DNA from: an uncultured Chloroflexota bacterium
GTDB lineage: Bacteria > Chloroflexota > Anaerolineae > Aggregatilineales > Phototrophicaceae
Reading direction: 5' to 3'
Length of the DNA: 10,478 bases
NCBI GenBank assembly: GCA_937870805.1
Contig: CALMZT010000770.1
Span: 1-10,478 of the forward strand
In this document: piece by piece, positions 1 to 6,989 of the stretch
Layout: each line of letters begins with the position of its first letter
Position numbering within the stretch: the stretch's first letter is position 1
Translations under genes and position numbers: made by a program
Notes under the pieces: model-generated
What the model saw: the letters and a program-made list of their open reading frames with translations, nothing else
Told to the model about the DNA's origin: nothing
The model's database searches: none

Positions 1-817
1 GTGACAACCCGCCGCAAACTGCCCCACGCACCAGCGTTTTGCCAAGCGCGAGATCAGGTTCAGTCTCACGATCATGCCAATTCACAACCTGCACCGGATA
101 ACTGCCACACAGCTTAAACATGGGTGCTTTTCCATGCAAATGAAGCACATTCAACCACCATTTCGGCGGCAGCGTCTCAAGAATCTTCAGATCGTAGGGG
201 ACGCCAAAGCTGCGGTATTCTTCCTCAGATAGGACATCGTAGCTGGCATGTTGTATCGCGTAAAAAATTCCGCTGACAGAGGTACGCTTCAAAGCATCAA
301 CGAGACGCAGCGTGTTCTCGGTAAGAATATTTAAAGCGCTTTTCAGTCTGTCGGGATAGGTACGCAGATGCCGCAGGAGCAATGTATCGCCTGCGAGATG
401 TCTAGCTTGCGCAAGCGGGCTAAAAATGGTAGCAATGATCGGCGCATCATCCTCTGCAAACCCATCACCAATCATACGCAGCGCTTCCAGATACTTTGCG
501 AGTTCTCCACGTGTGGGATCTAGGGGGCGCAATTCAGTCCAATCCAGAGATCGCTTGATGGTGTAGCGTGTAACCTCACGTGTCCCTTCAATTGCCCCCC
601 GCCATTCATCTTGCAAACCGTAATCGGCGATCACAGCGTTGTTGGAAGGCGTGACTTTGATAAAGTCCCAGTCGTAAGTCTTTTGGAAATCCATTACAGA
701 ACGCGCAAGGTCAGCGGCACGTTGGTCATCCCCTGGAAAATGTCGCCAAAGCGCAACGGGCACACGGTCAACTGCCTCGCCGCTGATGGTTTTTTCTAAC
801 CTTTCGCGTTTATTCAT
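1..817 (-). CDS. URO-D-family (uroporphyrinogen decarboxylase-like) protein, partial
   Basis: The first 272 codons of a gene whose 3' end lies beyond base 1. The start is ATG at 817-815, two bases after the stop of the upstream TPR gene. The protein opens with NKRERLEKTISGEAVDRVPV, the usual N-terminus of URO-D-like proteins. It continues with WDFIKVTP (residues 50-57), FSPLAQARHLAG (132-143), FYAIQHASYDVLS (185-197) and KLCGSYPVQVVNWHD (235-249); the last resembles the family's HxCG...l.d..vd..nw.d block. The strand order suggests a (beta/alpha)8 barrel. True HemE has an arginine-rich substrate motif (R-Q-A-G-R) near the N-terminus; here that place reads ALWRHFPGDD. It is therefore probably not haem-pathway HemE but one of the large URO-D-like group, which includes corrinoid methyltransferases such as MtaA and CmuA. 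The substrate cannot be given. It is likely co-translated with the TPR gene. Cytoplasmic: no signal peptide or membrane segment is seen. Confidence 0.85.
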   Translation of the reverse strand, partial: MNKRERLEKTISGEAVDRVPVALWRHFPGDDQRAADLARSVMDFQKTYDWDFIKVTPSNNAVIADYGLQDEWRGAIEGTREVTRYTIKRSLDWTELRPLDPTRGELAKYLEALRMIGDGFAEDDAPIIATIFSPLAQARHLAGDTLLLRHLRTYPDRLKSALNILTENTLRLVDALKRTSVSGIFYAIQHASYDVLSEEEYRSFGVPYDLKILETLPPKWWLNVLHLHGKAPMFKLCGSYPVQVVNWHDRETEPDLALGKTLVRGAVCGGLS

Positions 818-819
818 AG

Positions 820-1197
820 CTATTTAGGAATTTCCAGACGGGGGCTTAGCTCGTTGAGCCGCTGACCGATCATACGCTTCATCATCAAAAAGTGGTCAAA
901 AGAATTATCTCTTTCATCACTCCAACCCACTGCATCCTCGTGTCTTCCCTCAGCAGCGGCGTGGGTGCGACGCGCTGCTTCCGCCTTATCGACAAGAATA
1001 AGCGCTTGCTCAAAAGCAGATTTGGCTGCGGGCTGATTCCCGCGCGCGCGCTGCGCTAACCCTAATCCGTAGTACGCATCCACGTTGTCGGAATCTTCCT
1101 TGAGAATGCGCTCGAATTCCGCAATTGCATCGTCATTGCGCCCCTCTCGGTGCATACGCCATGCTTCGCCAATACGCGCTGCTAAATCCTGAGCCAT
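820..1197 (-). CDS. small TPR-repeat protein
   Basis: A 125-residue soluble protein starting MAQDLAARIGEAWRMHREGR. Residues about 8-75 contain two TPR-like helix pairs. The second carries the typical pattern of Y-Y-G-L-G-L-A followed by G-N-x-x-A-A-x-x-A-F-E-x-A-L. A charged tail follows and ends in a hydrophobic and basic stretch. The start chosen is ATG 1197-1195, because AGGAG (minus strand, 1210-1206) lies 8 bases before it. A GTG nine bases further upstream (1206-1204) overlaps that ribosome binding site and is unlikely. The stop is separated by two bases from the start of the URO-D-like gene, so the two probably form an operon with translational coupling. TPR proteins bind other proteins; the partner may be the URO-D-like enzyme, but that is inferred from position only. 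Confidence 0.8.
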   Translation of the reverse strand: MAQDLAARIGEAWRMHREGRNDDAIAEFERILKEDSDNVDAYYGLGLAQRARGNQPAAKSAFEQALILVDKAEAARRTHAAAEGRHEDAVGWSDERDNSFDHFLMMKRMIGQRLNELSPRLEIPK

Positions 1198-1234
1198 GAG
1201 TCTCACTCCTTTAAATTCGTCAGATTAGTCGGAT

Positions 1235-1263
1235 ATTGTACAGTTGCCCCAAACGCAATACAA
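1235..1263 (-). promoter_or_regulatory. candidate promoter for the TPR / URO-D-like pair
   Basis: Read on the minus strand, TTGTAT (1263-1258) and TACAAT (1240-1235) are separated by 17 bases. They resemble sigma-70 -35 (3 of 6) and -10 (5 of 6) boxes, and lie about 40 bases before the ATG at 1197. The site begins just past the stop codon of the upstream membrane-protein gene, so the pair may have its own promoter despite lying downstream of that gene on the same strand. The match is by eye only, and the -35 box is weak. Confidence 0.3.
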
Positions 1264-1270
1264 GCAAACT

Positions 1271-3562
1271 TCAAGGCGTAATCGTGATGGTGGTGGGGAG
1301 GATCAGCACCTGTCCCATCCAAGCGCCATCATTATCGAAAAAGTTTGCCCTTGTCTGCTGTAGACAAAATGGATTGCAATTATAAACTTCAAAGGCAATG
1401 AAGTAGCTGCCGGGAATGATACCCGTTGACAGTGGGAAGGTATACGTATCACGGACATAGCGGTTGGGAACCCACCGCCGCGTTGGATAAGCACCCGGAT
1501 GCCGCAAGGGTGTGTCATACCAGCGAAGCGAGCTATCATCGGCGCTGACCAGATAAGCCGTAATCTGATAATTTTCTGGCAAAGCGCGCAGGCTCCGCCA
1601 GAAAATCTCGACCTCAATCGTTTCCCCTTGCCGATAGCGATCATTCGGCAGGTTATAGGCAATCGCTTGTAAGCCGATGTCGCTCAAGCTACGCAGCGGT
1701 GTTGTCCCCTGAAGCGCGTGTCCAGCAGGCGCGCGCAGCGAAACTGGAGAAGCTGGGAACGCAAAAAGCACAATGACGACCAGGAAACAGCCCACGACCA
1801 CTGCCGTCAAGCGGGTTTCTTCTGTTGTCAATAAATTCAACTCATTAAACAAGCGCTCCTGTCGTCGAATTCCCAGCCAGCCCATCACGATAACAGCCGC
1901 CAACGCAGACCAACTCACCACCCATGCGGTTGTGCGTATGGGTGTCGTATGCAGTGCGACTGTGAGTTCACTATTGCGAGTTTCGGGAATACTGATTTCA
2001 ATTAACCCTGTATTCGGCTCAGGTGAAACAAGCAGCGCTTCACCGCCTAACGAGGCGCTCCAGCCCGGAAAATAGGCAGTCAAAATCTCCAGACGTGTAG
2101 GAATAGTAGTGGTGATCTGCACGCTGTCGGCATGAGTATAATGTGCCAGCGTGCCTACCTGCGTCGTCGGCGTGATCTGTTCGGGCAGGATTTTGCTAAT
2201 CCCTCCTGATTGATACCCCTCTAATAAGAAGCGGTTGGCGGCAAGGTTCTCACTAATGGTAGAGGGAATAAATGTCCCGGCTGGCAGTACGGCAATACCA
2301 AAGCCTTGACGCTCATAGTCAACTTGCGCCGCAGGCGACACATCCCCAAAGTTTTCCTCCCAAAGCGGTGATAACCATACTGAGGAAGAGGTCGCCAAAA
2401 TAACTGTAATCGTGATCGGAAGCAACAAGCGCGGCAAAAAACGTTCACGCAGAGCAACAAAACTACTGCTGCCGATGGATAAGCACAGCATCACGACGCC
2501 CAATAGCCAAACCTGGGATGGAAATATTGTCACCAGAACGAGCAAAAGGGCTATCCCCAATGTCAGAAAAAACGCCTGAAACCGTACCTTAGCTCGGTAA
2601 ATAAACACCCCAATAACGCCGAACAGCGCAAAGAGTGTATGCGTAACGCCTAACGTGAACTGCGGTGTAATCAGCAGCTCAGCAAGATCCACCTGTCGCA
2701 GTGGCAGGAGTAGCTGTGTTGCGTCCAAATAGAAACTATTGTATGGAGCAAGCGATGGACGCCAACGGACTTCGATAAACTCTAAGAGGGCTGGAAACCA
2801 ATAAAAACTTGCCAGCAACATGCCTACTAAAAACGCAGCTAAAGCAAAAAGTCCACGACGAAACACGATCCCACGCAGAATCTGCCATACAACGAACAGC
2901 AGCGCTAACGCTAATCCTGCCGCTGCATAGCGCAGATCGGTCACAAGCAGCAGTGTGGTGATGAAGACCACTAATGGGAAATCCTGAGCGCGATTGAGGA
3001 CGAGCAGCCGATCAACGCTCCACAACAGTGCAGGAATCAGTGCCAGCGCCATCACACCGGGGAGATCTCCTAATACGTGCGGCGCAATCATCCCGACATA
3101 GGGGCTGTACGCATAAAGAGTGGCAGACAGTAAACCTGCCGCTGAGCCAGCGCGGCGCGTGACCAGAACATAAACCATTGTTCCTGCCAGTGTCAAAGAA
3201 ATTGCATAAAGCACGCGCACCGCGTCCACTGGATTATCAGTCAAAAAGATTTGGATTAACGCTGCCGTATAAGGCGCGCCCGGCGGGAAATAGTTCGGTA
3301 TCGGCGACCCATAGCCGCTAAAAACATTTGGCGACCAGCGTGGATACAAACGCCCTTCCAGCAGCGTTTCGGCGTAATCGGTAGTGCGGAAAACATAATT
3401 TTCGCTGGCGTTCGTGCGCGGCAGACCCGGTTGCAGCAAAAATGCCCACGCGGCGGCGGCACTGAGGATAATGGCTAAGAGGACACCCCAATCGATGCCG
3501 CGACGAGATTCGCGCATCCAACGGGGCAGTGCAGGTGATGAAGTATGGGCTTGAGCTTGCAT
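1271..3562 (-). CDS. large multi-pass membrane protein, GT-C glycosyltransferase-like (PTPS-related membrane family)
   Basis: A protein of 763 residues. A basic N-terminus precedes TM1 (about 25-43). Then comes an extracytoplasmic loop with acidic residues (SENYVFRTTDYAE, 53-65) and a G-Y-G-S-P-I-P-N-Y-F-P-P block (83-94). Many hydrophobic helices fill about 97-395. A beta-rich loop follows at about 400-540, including YFPGWSASLGGE (497-508), like the YfhO-type 'PGW..' loop. Two more helices lie at about 546-565 and 584-603. A C-terminal beta domain (about 610-763) has GETIEVEIFWR, RRWVPNRYVRDTYTFPL and IPGSYFIAFEVYN. This layout fits the bacterial membrane proteins grouped as '6-pyruvoyl-tetrahydropterin synthase related', which look like GT-C lipid-linked sugar transferases; no pterin activity is implied. 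The start is ATG 3562-3560, with AGGA close before it. A longer open frame upstream runs antisense through the divergent acetyltransferase gene and is not believed. The sugar donor and acceptor are unknown. Confidence 0.8.
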   Translation of the reverse strand: MQAQAHTSSPALPRWMRESRRGIDWGVLLAIILSAAAAWAFLLQPGLPRTNASENYVFRTTDYAETLLEGRLYPRWSPNVFSGYGSPIPNYFPPGAPYTAALIQIFLTDNPVDAVRVLYAISLTLAGTMVYVLVTRRAGSAAGLLSATLYAYSPYVGMIAPHVLGDLPGVMALALIPALLWSVDRLLVLNRAQDFPLVVFITTLLLVTDLRYAAAGLALALLFVVWQILRGIVFRRGLFALAAFLVGMLLASFYWFPALLEFIEVRWRPSLAPYNSFYLDATQLLLPLRQVDLAELLITPQFTLGVTHTLFALFGVIGVFIYRAKVRFQAFFLTLGIALLLVLVTIFPSQVWLLGVVMLCLSIGSSSFVALRERFLPRLLLPITITVILATSSSVWLSPLWEENFGDVSPAAQVDYERQGFGIAVLPAGTFIPSTISENLAANRFLLEGYQSGGISKILPEQITPTTQVGTLAHYTHADSVQITTTIPTRLEILTAYFPGWSASLGGEALLVSPEPNTGLIEISIPETRNSELTVALHTTPIRTTAWVVSWSALAAVIVMGWLGIRRQERLFNELNLLTTEETRLTAVVVGCFLVVIVLFAFPASPVSLRAPAGHALQGTTPLRSLSDIGLQAIAYNLPNDRYRQGETIEVEIFWRSLRALPENYQITAYLVSADDSSLRWYDTPLRHPGAYPTRRWVPNRYVRDTYTFPLSTGIIPGSYFIAFEVYNCNPFCLQQTRANFFDNDGAWMGQVLILPTTITITP

Positions 3563-3570
3563 AATTCCTA

Positions 3571-3596
3571 ATTCTAGCACGCGCTTGATTTGTCTA
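3571..3596 (-). promoter_or_regulatory. candidate extended -10 promoter for the membrane-protein gene
   Basis: On the minus strand TAGAAT (3576-3571) is preceded by TGC, giving an extended -10 element (TGnTAGAAT). TAGACA (3596-3591) lies 14 bases upstream and is a short-spaced -35 candidate. Only 8 bases separate the -10 from the ATG at 3562, so a transcript from here would have almost no leader. This is a by-eye prediction. Confidence 0.35.
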
Positions 3597-3610
3597 CACG
3601 GCAATGCTAT
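3585..3610 (+). promoter_or_regulatory. weak candidate promoter for the eight-gene plus-strand operon
   Basis: TTGATT (3585-3590) and TGCTAT (3605-3610) are separated by 14 bases, shorter than the usual 16-18. The -10-like box ends 10 bases before ATG 3621. There is no Shine-Dalgarno sequence before that ATG, which would fit a leaderless mRNA. The only non-coding space between the divergent genes is 3563-3620, so both promoters must overlap here or lie inside the opposite gene. Confidence 0.25.
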
Positions 3611-3620
3611 CCTGTCGGCA

Positions 3621-4091
3621 ATGTTAAATGTAACTGTCCGCCCCGCCAAACCAGTTGACATTCCTGTTCTAGCTAAACTCTGGCTGGAGAAGATCGTCTT
3701 AGTCGCACAATCCGATGCACGTTTCAAATTGTCACCAGATGCAGCAGCGCACTGGTCAACCGGCGCTATACAGTGGCTCAGTGATACGCGCTGCATGATA
3801 TATACCGCTGAACAAGAGGATAATCTTACAGGATTTGCGATAGGCTGGATACAAACTGCGCCGCCGGGTGTTCTGCCAGAGCGTATTGGCGTCGTCACAG
3901 AGCTTGTGCTCGACATGCACCAATACCAACAGGGCTTGGCGCGCGCGCTGCTGACACCGCTGCGCGAATGGTTCAATGCACAGGGCGCAGGCGCCGTAGT
4001 GGCACTCGTCCCGCATCGACATCCTGTACAACAGGCGTTTTGGCGGTCATTAGGCGCGACAGAATGGATAGACTTAATGTGGGTCAAATAA
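3621..4091 (+). CDS. GNAT-family N-acetyltransferase (degenerate acetyl-CoA loop)
   Basis: A 156-residue cytoplasmic protein and the first gene of the plus-strand operon. It begins MLNVTVRPAKPVDIPVLAKL, the beta1/alpha1 start of GNAT enzymes. The beta3-beta4 hairpin follows at about 57-79 (MIYTAEQEDNLTGFAIGWIQ) and beta4 at about 90-98. The acetyl-CoA loop reads QYQQGLARALL (101-111). The usual loop is R/Q-x-x-G-x-G/A; here the position three before Gly is Tyr, so the loop is degenerate. The C-terminus has the common A-F-W-R-S-L-G-A pattern (139-146). The start ATG 3621 is chosen because it sits just before the conserved beta1. A TTG 36 bases upstream is in frame but falls within the presumed promoter. 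The next gene is a second GNAT of similar plan, overlapping by 28 bases, so these look like diverged tandem duplicates. The substrate is unknown. Confidence 0.8.
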   Translation: MLNVTVRPAKPVDIPVLAKLWLEKIVLVAQSDARFKLSPDAAAHWSTGAIQWLSDTRCMIYTAEQEDNLTGFAIGWIQTAPPGVLPERIGVVTELVLDMHQYQQGLARALLTPLREWFNAQGAGAVVALVPHRHPVQQAFWRSLGATEWIDLMWVK

Positions 4092-4579
4092 CAATCCGTC
4101 CCGCAACAACCGAAGATACGCCTACAATTGGGCACATGTGGCTGCAACTTGTCGAGTATCACAATGCCCTTAGTCCTGATTTACCGCACGCGGCTCCCAA
4201 CGGCGCAGAGATGTACGCACGACGCCTGGCGAGCCGCCTGCACGACAGCCACACGCGGGTGCTGGTCGCTGAAAAAGAAGACACGCTAGTTGGCTTTGTC
4301 ATGGGTGTTATCGTGGATATGGTGCCGGAGATGTTCATCGAGGAAACAGCAGGCTTTCTCGCGGATATTTACGTTGAGCCTGCTTATCGCAGTCAAGGGG
4401 TTGGGCGGGCATTGGTCGATGGACTTAGCGCGTGGTTTCGCACGCGCGGTGTACAATATGTAGAGTGGTATGTTGCCGACAGCAATCGTGAGGGGTGGGC
4501 TTTCTGGAAGGCAATCGGCGGGCGTGAAGTCATCACACGGATGCGTATCAACCTCGACAATGGAGCAAAATCAGAATGA
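4064..4579 (+). CDS. GNAT-family N-acetyltransferase
   Basis: A protein of 171 residues. ITIRPATTEDTPTIGHMWLQL (9-29) is the N-terminal strand and helix. VLVAEKEDTLVGFVMGVI (66-83) is the beta2-beta3 region. LADIYVEPAYRSQGVGRALV (99-118) holds a full acetyl-CoA pyrophosphate loop, R-S-Q-G-V-G. WYVADSNREGWAFWKAIGG (135-153) is the N-x-x-A-x-x-F-W-x-x-x-G motif of beta5/alpha4. Unlike its upstream neighbour, every core motif is intact, so acetyl-CoA binding and catalysis are expected. The start is ATG 4064, overlapping the previous gene by 28 bases. GTG 4079 is a possible shorter start. The stop TGA overlaps the next ATG by four bases (ATGA), implying translational coupling with the AlaX gene. 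The acceptor substrate is not predictable from sequence. Confidence 0.87.
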   Translation: MDRLNVGQITIRPATTEDTPTIGHMWLQLVEYHNALSPDLPHAAPNGAEMYARRLASRLHDSHTRVLVAEKEDTLVGFVMGVIVDMVPEMFIEETAGFLADIYVEPAYRSQGVGRALVDGLSAWFRTRGVQYVEWYVADSNREGWAFWKAIGGREVITRMRINLDNGAKSE

Positions 4580-5280
4580 CGGAATTACTTTATCAAACCG
4601 ACAGCTATCTCAAAGAATTCGCAGCGCAAGTGACAGGCGTTGACGAGGAACAGCACGGCGTCGTGCTGAACCGCACGGCGTTTTATCCTGGCGGTGGACA
4701 GCCAAACGACACAGGCACGCTGATCGTGGGTGATAAAGCATTTCCGGTCACCAAAGTCGCGCGCGGCAATGTGCATATCATTGAGGGGGAGCTGCCCGCT
4801 GTCGGAACTGAAGTGCGCGGTGTCATTAACTGGGAACGGCGCTATAAGCTGATGCGTACTCATACCGCAATGCATATTCTCTGCGGCGTCGTCTGGCGCG
4901 ATTACAGCGCCAGTGTCACAGGCGGCAATATGGAGCCGCTTGAGGGACGGATGGATTTTGAATTCGCCACGCTTCAAAGAGAACTGGTCACTGAAATTGA
5001 AAATAAGATCAATGCCGAAGTTGCTGCTGCGCGCGATCTGCGAGTAAAGATTTTGCCGCGTGAGGAAGCCTTTCAAATCCCCGACCTCATTCGCACGAAA
5101 ATCAATTTACTGCCGGAAGGTATCCCAGATGTACGTACCGTTGAGATCATCGGACTGGATTTGCAAGCTGACGGCGGCACACACGTTGCCAACACGCGCG
5201 AAGTCGGTACACTCAAAATCACTGACTACAAAAGCAAGGGCGGCATCAACAAGCGAATTTATCTATCCCTCAGTGATTAG
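4576..5280 (+). CDS. alaX: alanyl-tRNA editing protein, AlaX-M type
   Basis: A 234-residue free-standing homologue of the AlaRS editing domain. The family hydrolyses mischarged Ser- or Gly-tRNA(Ala) in trans. The N-terminal half has the glycine-rich motif TAFYPGGGQPNDTG (34-47), typical of the longer AlaX-M form. The SAD domain has the zinc-site motif HTAMH (H96, H100) and DLQADGGTHVANTREVG (195-211). In that second motif the usual Cys of C-G-G-T-H is Asp199, with His203 kept. The remaining ligands suggest a zinc site with altered chemistry or a metal-independent variant. The length fits AlaX-M rather than the short or long forms. It starts inside the GNAT stop (ATGA overlap), with GGAG about 10 bases upstream, and the stop lies 3 bases before the next gene. 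Cytoplasmic. The family call is firm; activity is inferred. Confidence 0.92.
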   Translation: MTELLYQTDSYLKEFAAQVTGVDEEQHGVVLNRTAFYPGGGQPNDTGTLIVGDKAFPVTKVARGNVHIIEGELPAVGTEVRGVINWERRYKLMRTHTAMHILCGVVWRDYSASVTGGNMEPLEGRMDFEFATLQRELVTEIENKINAEVAAARDLRVKILPREEAFQIPDLIRTKINLLPEGIPDVRTVEIIGLDLQADGGTHVANTREVGTLKITDYKSKGGINKRIYLSLSD

Positions 5281-5283
5281 GGT

Positions 5284-5994
5284 ATGCGGGTTTTACACCG
5301 AGTTCGACGTCACGAATCATTCATCGCCAGTGGGGTGTATCATTGCCTTGAAGATGATAAACCGTCTGGTGTTGTCGAACATTGGAGTATTCACCAACTG
5401 CCCGATCAATCGCAAATCATCCGTGTTGATCGAGATGGGCGCGCCGATGTACTGAATCATAGTTTGCTGCTTGAGGCACTTCGCAGCGCAGACGGATATA
5501 TCGAGCGCTGCGACATCCGAATGTATTACGCGCATGAGAAAATGATGCGTGAAGCACGCGCTACCTATAACTTTATAGATGAGCACGTCGAAATCGGGCG
5601 CATTATCGACGCGAAGGAACGCATTGACGAGATTGTAGCGCTGCCGCCGCAAACGGTGATTTATCCACCAGTTCGTATCTTTGCTGGAAGTGTGATCGCG
5701 CGGCTTGCCGCCCGTATAGAAGGGCAAGCACCAGTTTTTCTACCAAATACTGATGTACATAGCTCGCAGCTTTTAAGCGGCAGCGTGGAAGAACGCTCAG
5801 CGCATTTTCTTGGTGCTGAAACAATTGATATAAGTGGAAAACACTATGCAGCGCGGCATTATCAATTCGGCAGCAGCAGTCAAGCTGCATCCTTGTGGCT
5901 TGATGAGCACGAAGTATTGATTCGTTCTGTTTACCAGAATCTCAATAATCGTGTCGAGACAACGATCCTGACACAATACGCACGTAAACCATGA
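5284..5994 (+). CDS. hypothetical cytoplasmic protein, beta-rich (DUF3108-like appearance)
   Basis: I do not recognise this 236-residue protein. It has no signal peptide or membrane helix. The N-terminal third (about 1-55) alternates short strands: ASGVYHC, GVVEHWSIHQLP, SQIIRVDRDGR. The middle (about 60-115) is helical and charged, with Y-Y-A-H-E-K-M-M-R-E. The C-terminal part (about 123-234) looks like antiparallel strands: TIDISGKHYAARHYQFG, AASLWLDEHEVLIRSVYQN and VETTILTQYAR. That order recalls DUF3108 or glycolipid-binding-type beta barrels, where a strand reporting 'wvd..g.llr' precedes a final strand ending 'L..y'. This is a resemblance, not an assignment. ATG 5284 lies three bases after the AlaX stop, and its TGA overlaps the next ATG (ATGA), so it is firmly within the operon. 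Confidence 0.7.
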   Translation: MRVLHRVRRHESFIASGVYHCLEDDKPSGVVEHWSIHQLPDQSQIIRVDRDGRADVLNHSLLLEALRSADGYIERCDIRMYYAHEKMMREARATYNFIDEHVEIGRIIDAKERIDEIVALPPQTVIYPPVRIFAGSVIARLAARIEGQAPVFLPNTDVHSSQLLSGSVEERSAHFLGAETIDISGKHYAARHYQFGSSSQAASLWLDEHEVLIRSVYQNLNNRVETTILTQYARKP

Positions 5995-6989
5995 TAAAAC
6001 GTTTTAGCGATTTTCTCGGACCTGAACGTCTGCGCGCCCTGTTCCTGCTGCTGGCGATTACCGGGCTAATCAGCCTCATCCTGAATGCTATCACAGACAT
6101 CTGGGTACGCCCGGTGCAAACACTGCTGGCGCTTGTCTTTGTCGTCGGCACGGTGGTCATTATCGTTGGCAAGCTGCCACGTGAGGAACGTGGACGCTGG
6201 TATGCCATCCTCGCTCCTGCCATTGGCGCTGTGCTCATTGGTTTGCTTATTGTTCCCAACTACCTTTTATTGATGGTCGGATTGGCGATTGGCTGGCTTA
6301 TTGCGGGTTCACTGCTGTTCCGCGCGCGCGCACCCATGCAGTACCAAATAGCCCTCAAGTATCTGCGTAAAAGCCAATACGCCGCCGCCGTGAAAGAACT
6401 CGACGATCTCATCAAGGACGAACCCAACAATCCACAACATTACGATTTCCGCGCACGCATTTTCCGCGTGTGGGGCAAGCTGGACAGAGCGAAACGTGAC
6501 TACAAGAGAATGACCGAAATTGCACCTGATCTTGTTGCAGGCTACAACGCGCTTTCTGAAGTCTATCTGCAAACCGCCGAGTACCCGCAAGCACTGGAAG
6601 CCGCACAAAAAGCTGCCGAACTTGCGCCAGAGCAGTGGGTTGCGTTTTATAATCTGGGCATGATTGAAGATCGCCTCGCGCGTTCTGAAGCGGTTATCGA
6701 GCATCTGAAGCGCGCATTAGCCCTCAAAGTAGACGATGCACGCCATCGTCTGCTCATTCATTTGTACCGCGCGCGTGCCTACAGTCGGCTTGGCGATATG
6801 GCTAGTGCGCAAAGCGAAGTGGAAGCGATCAAGCAGCATAAAAGCGGTCTCAAGGATTGGCAAACATTGATGGAAAGCGATCAAGCAGAGACCTTGCGTG
6901 CCGTATTGGGCGCAGATGTACAAACGGCGCAAGAATTGGCAAATGGTCAGCGCGATGCCGCGTCATTAGCCCGTGAGAAGGCGAAATGA
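5991..6989 (+). CDS. membrane-anchored TPR protein 1 (four N-terminal helices)
   Basis: A protein of 332 residues. A basic N-terminus is followed by four hydrophobic stretches at about 15-35, 42-60, 70-88 and 90-110. A soluble C-terminal region then holds about four to five TPR repeats (roughly 116-285), with clear A-x-x-x-Y and E-x-A-P/E-P-N spacing, for example NPQHYDFRARIFRVWGKLDRA and WVAFYNLGMIEDRLARSEA. The positive N-terminus and even helix count predict that the TPR domain faces the cytoplasm. The C-terminal segment KSGLKDWQTLMESDQAETL (284-302) resembles RNGLNVW in the next protein, suggesting that the two are paralogues. Start and stop both overlap their neighbours by four bases. 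The role is probably as an assembly or scaffold protein for the membrane proteins encoded downstream; this is inference from TPR content and gene order. Confidence 0.83.
   Translation: MIKRFSDFLGPERLRALFLLLAITGLISLILNAITDIWVRPVQTLLALVFVVGTVVIIVGKLPREERGRWYAILAPAIGAVLIGLLIVPNYLLLMVGLAIGWLIAGSLLFRARAPMQYQIALKYLRKSQYAAAVKELDDLIKDEPNNPQHYDFRARIFRVWGKLDRAKRDYKRMTEIAPDLVAGYNALSEVYLQTAEYPQALEAAQKAAELAPEQWVAFYNLGMIEDRLARSEAVIEHLKRALALKVDDARHRLLIHLYRARAYSRLGDMASAQSEVEAIKQHKSGLKDWQTLMESDQAETLRAVLGADVQTAQELANGQRDAASLAREKAK

Noticed and set aside
3563..4162. A 200-codon N-terminal extension of the minus-strand membrane protein.
   Set aside because: It runs antisense through the whole first GNAT gene, reads as low-quality Cys/Arg/Ser-rich sequence and has no family likeness. 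The true basic N-terminus and TM1 begin at the ATG at 3562.
3621..4579. A GNAT-type toxin-antitoxin system.
   Set aside because: There is no ribbon-helix-helix antitoxin gene next to either GNAT, and both are the leading genes of a long operon rather than a two-gene module.
4585..5076. A 163-codon minus-strand open frame opposite alaX.
   Set aside because: AlaX has all family motifs on the plus strand. The antisense frame is explained by codon composition.
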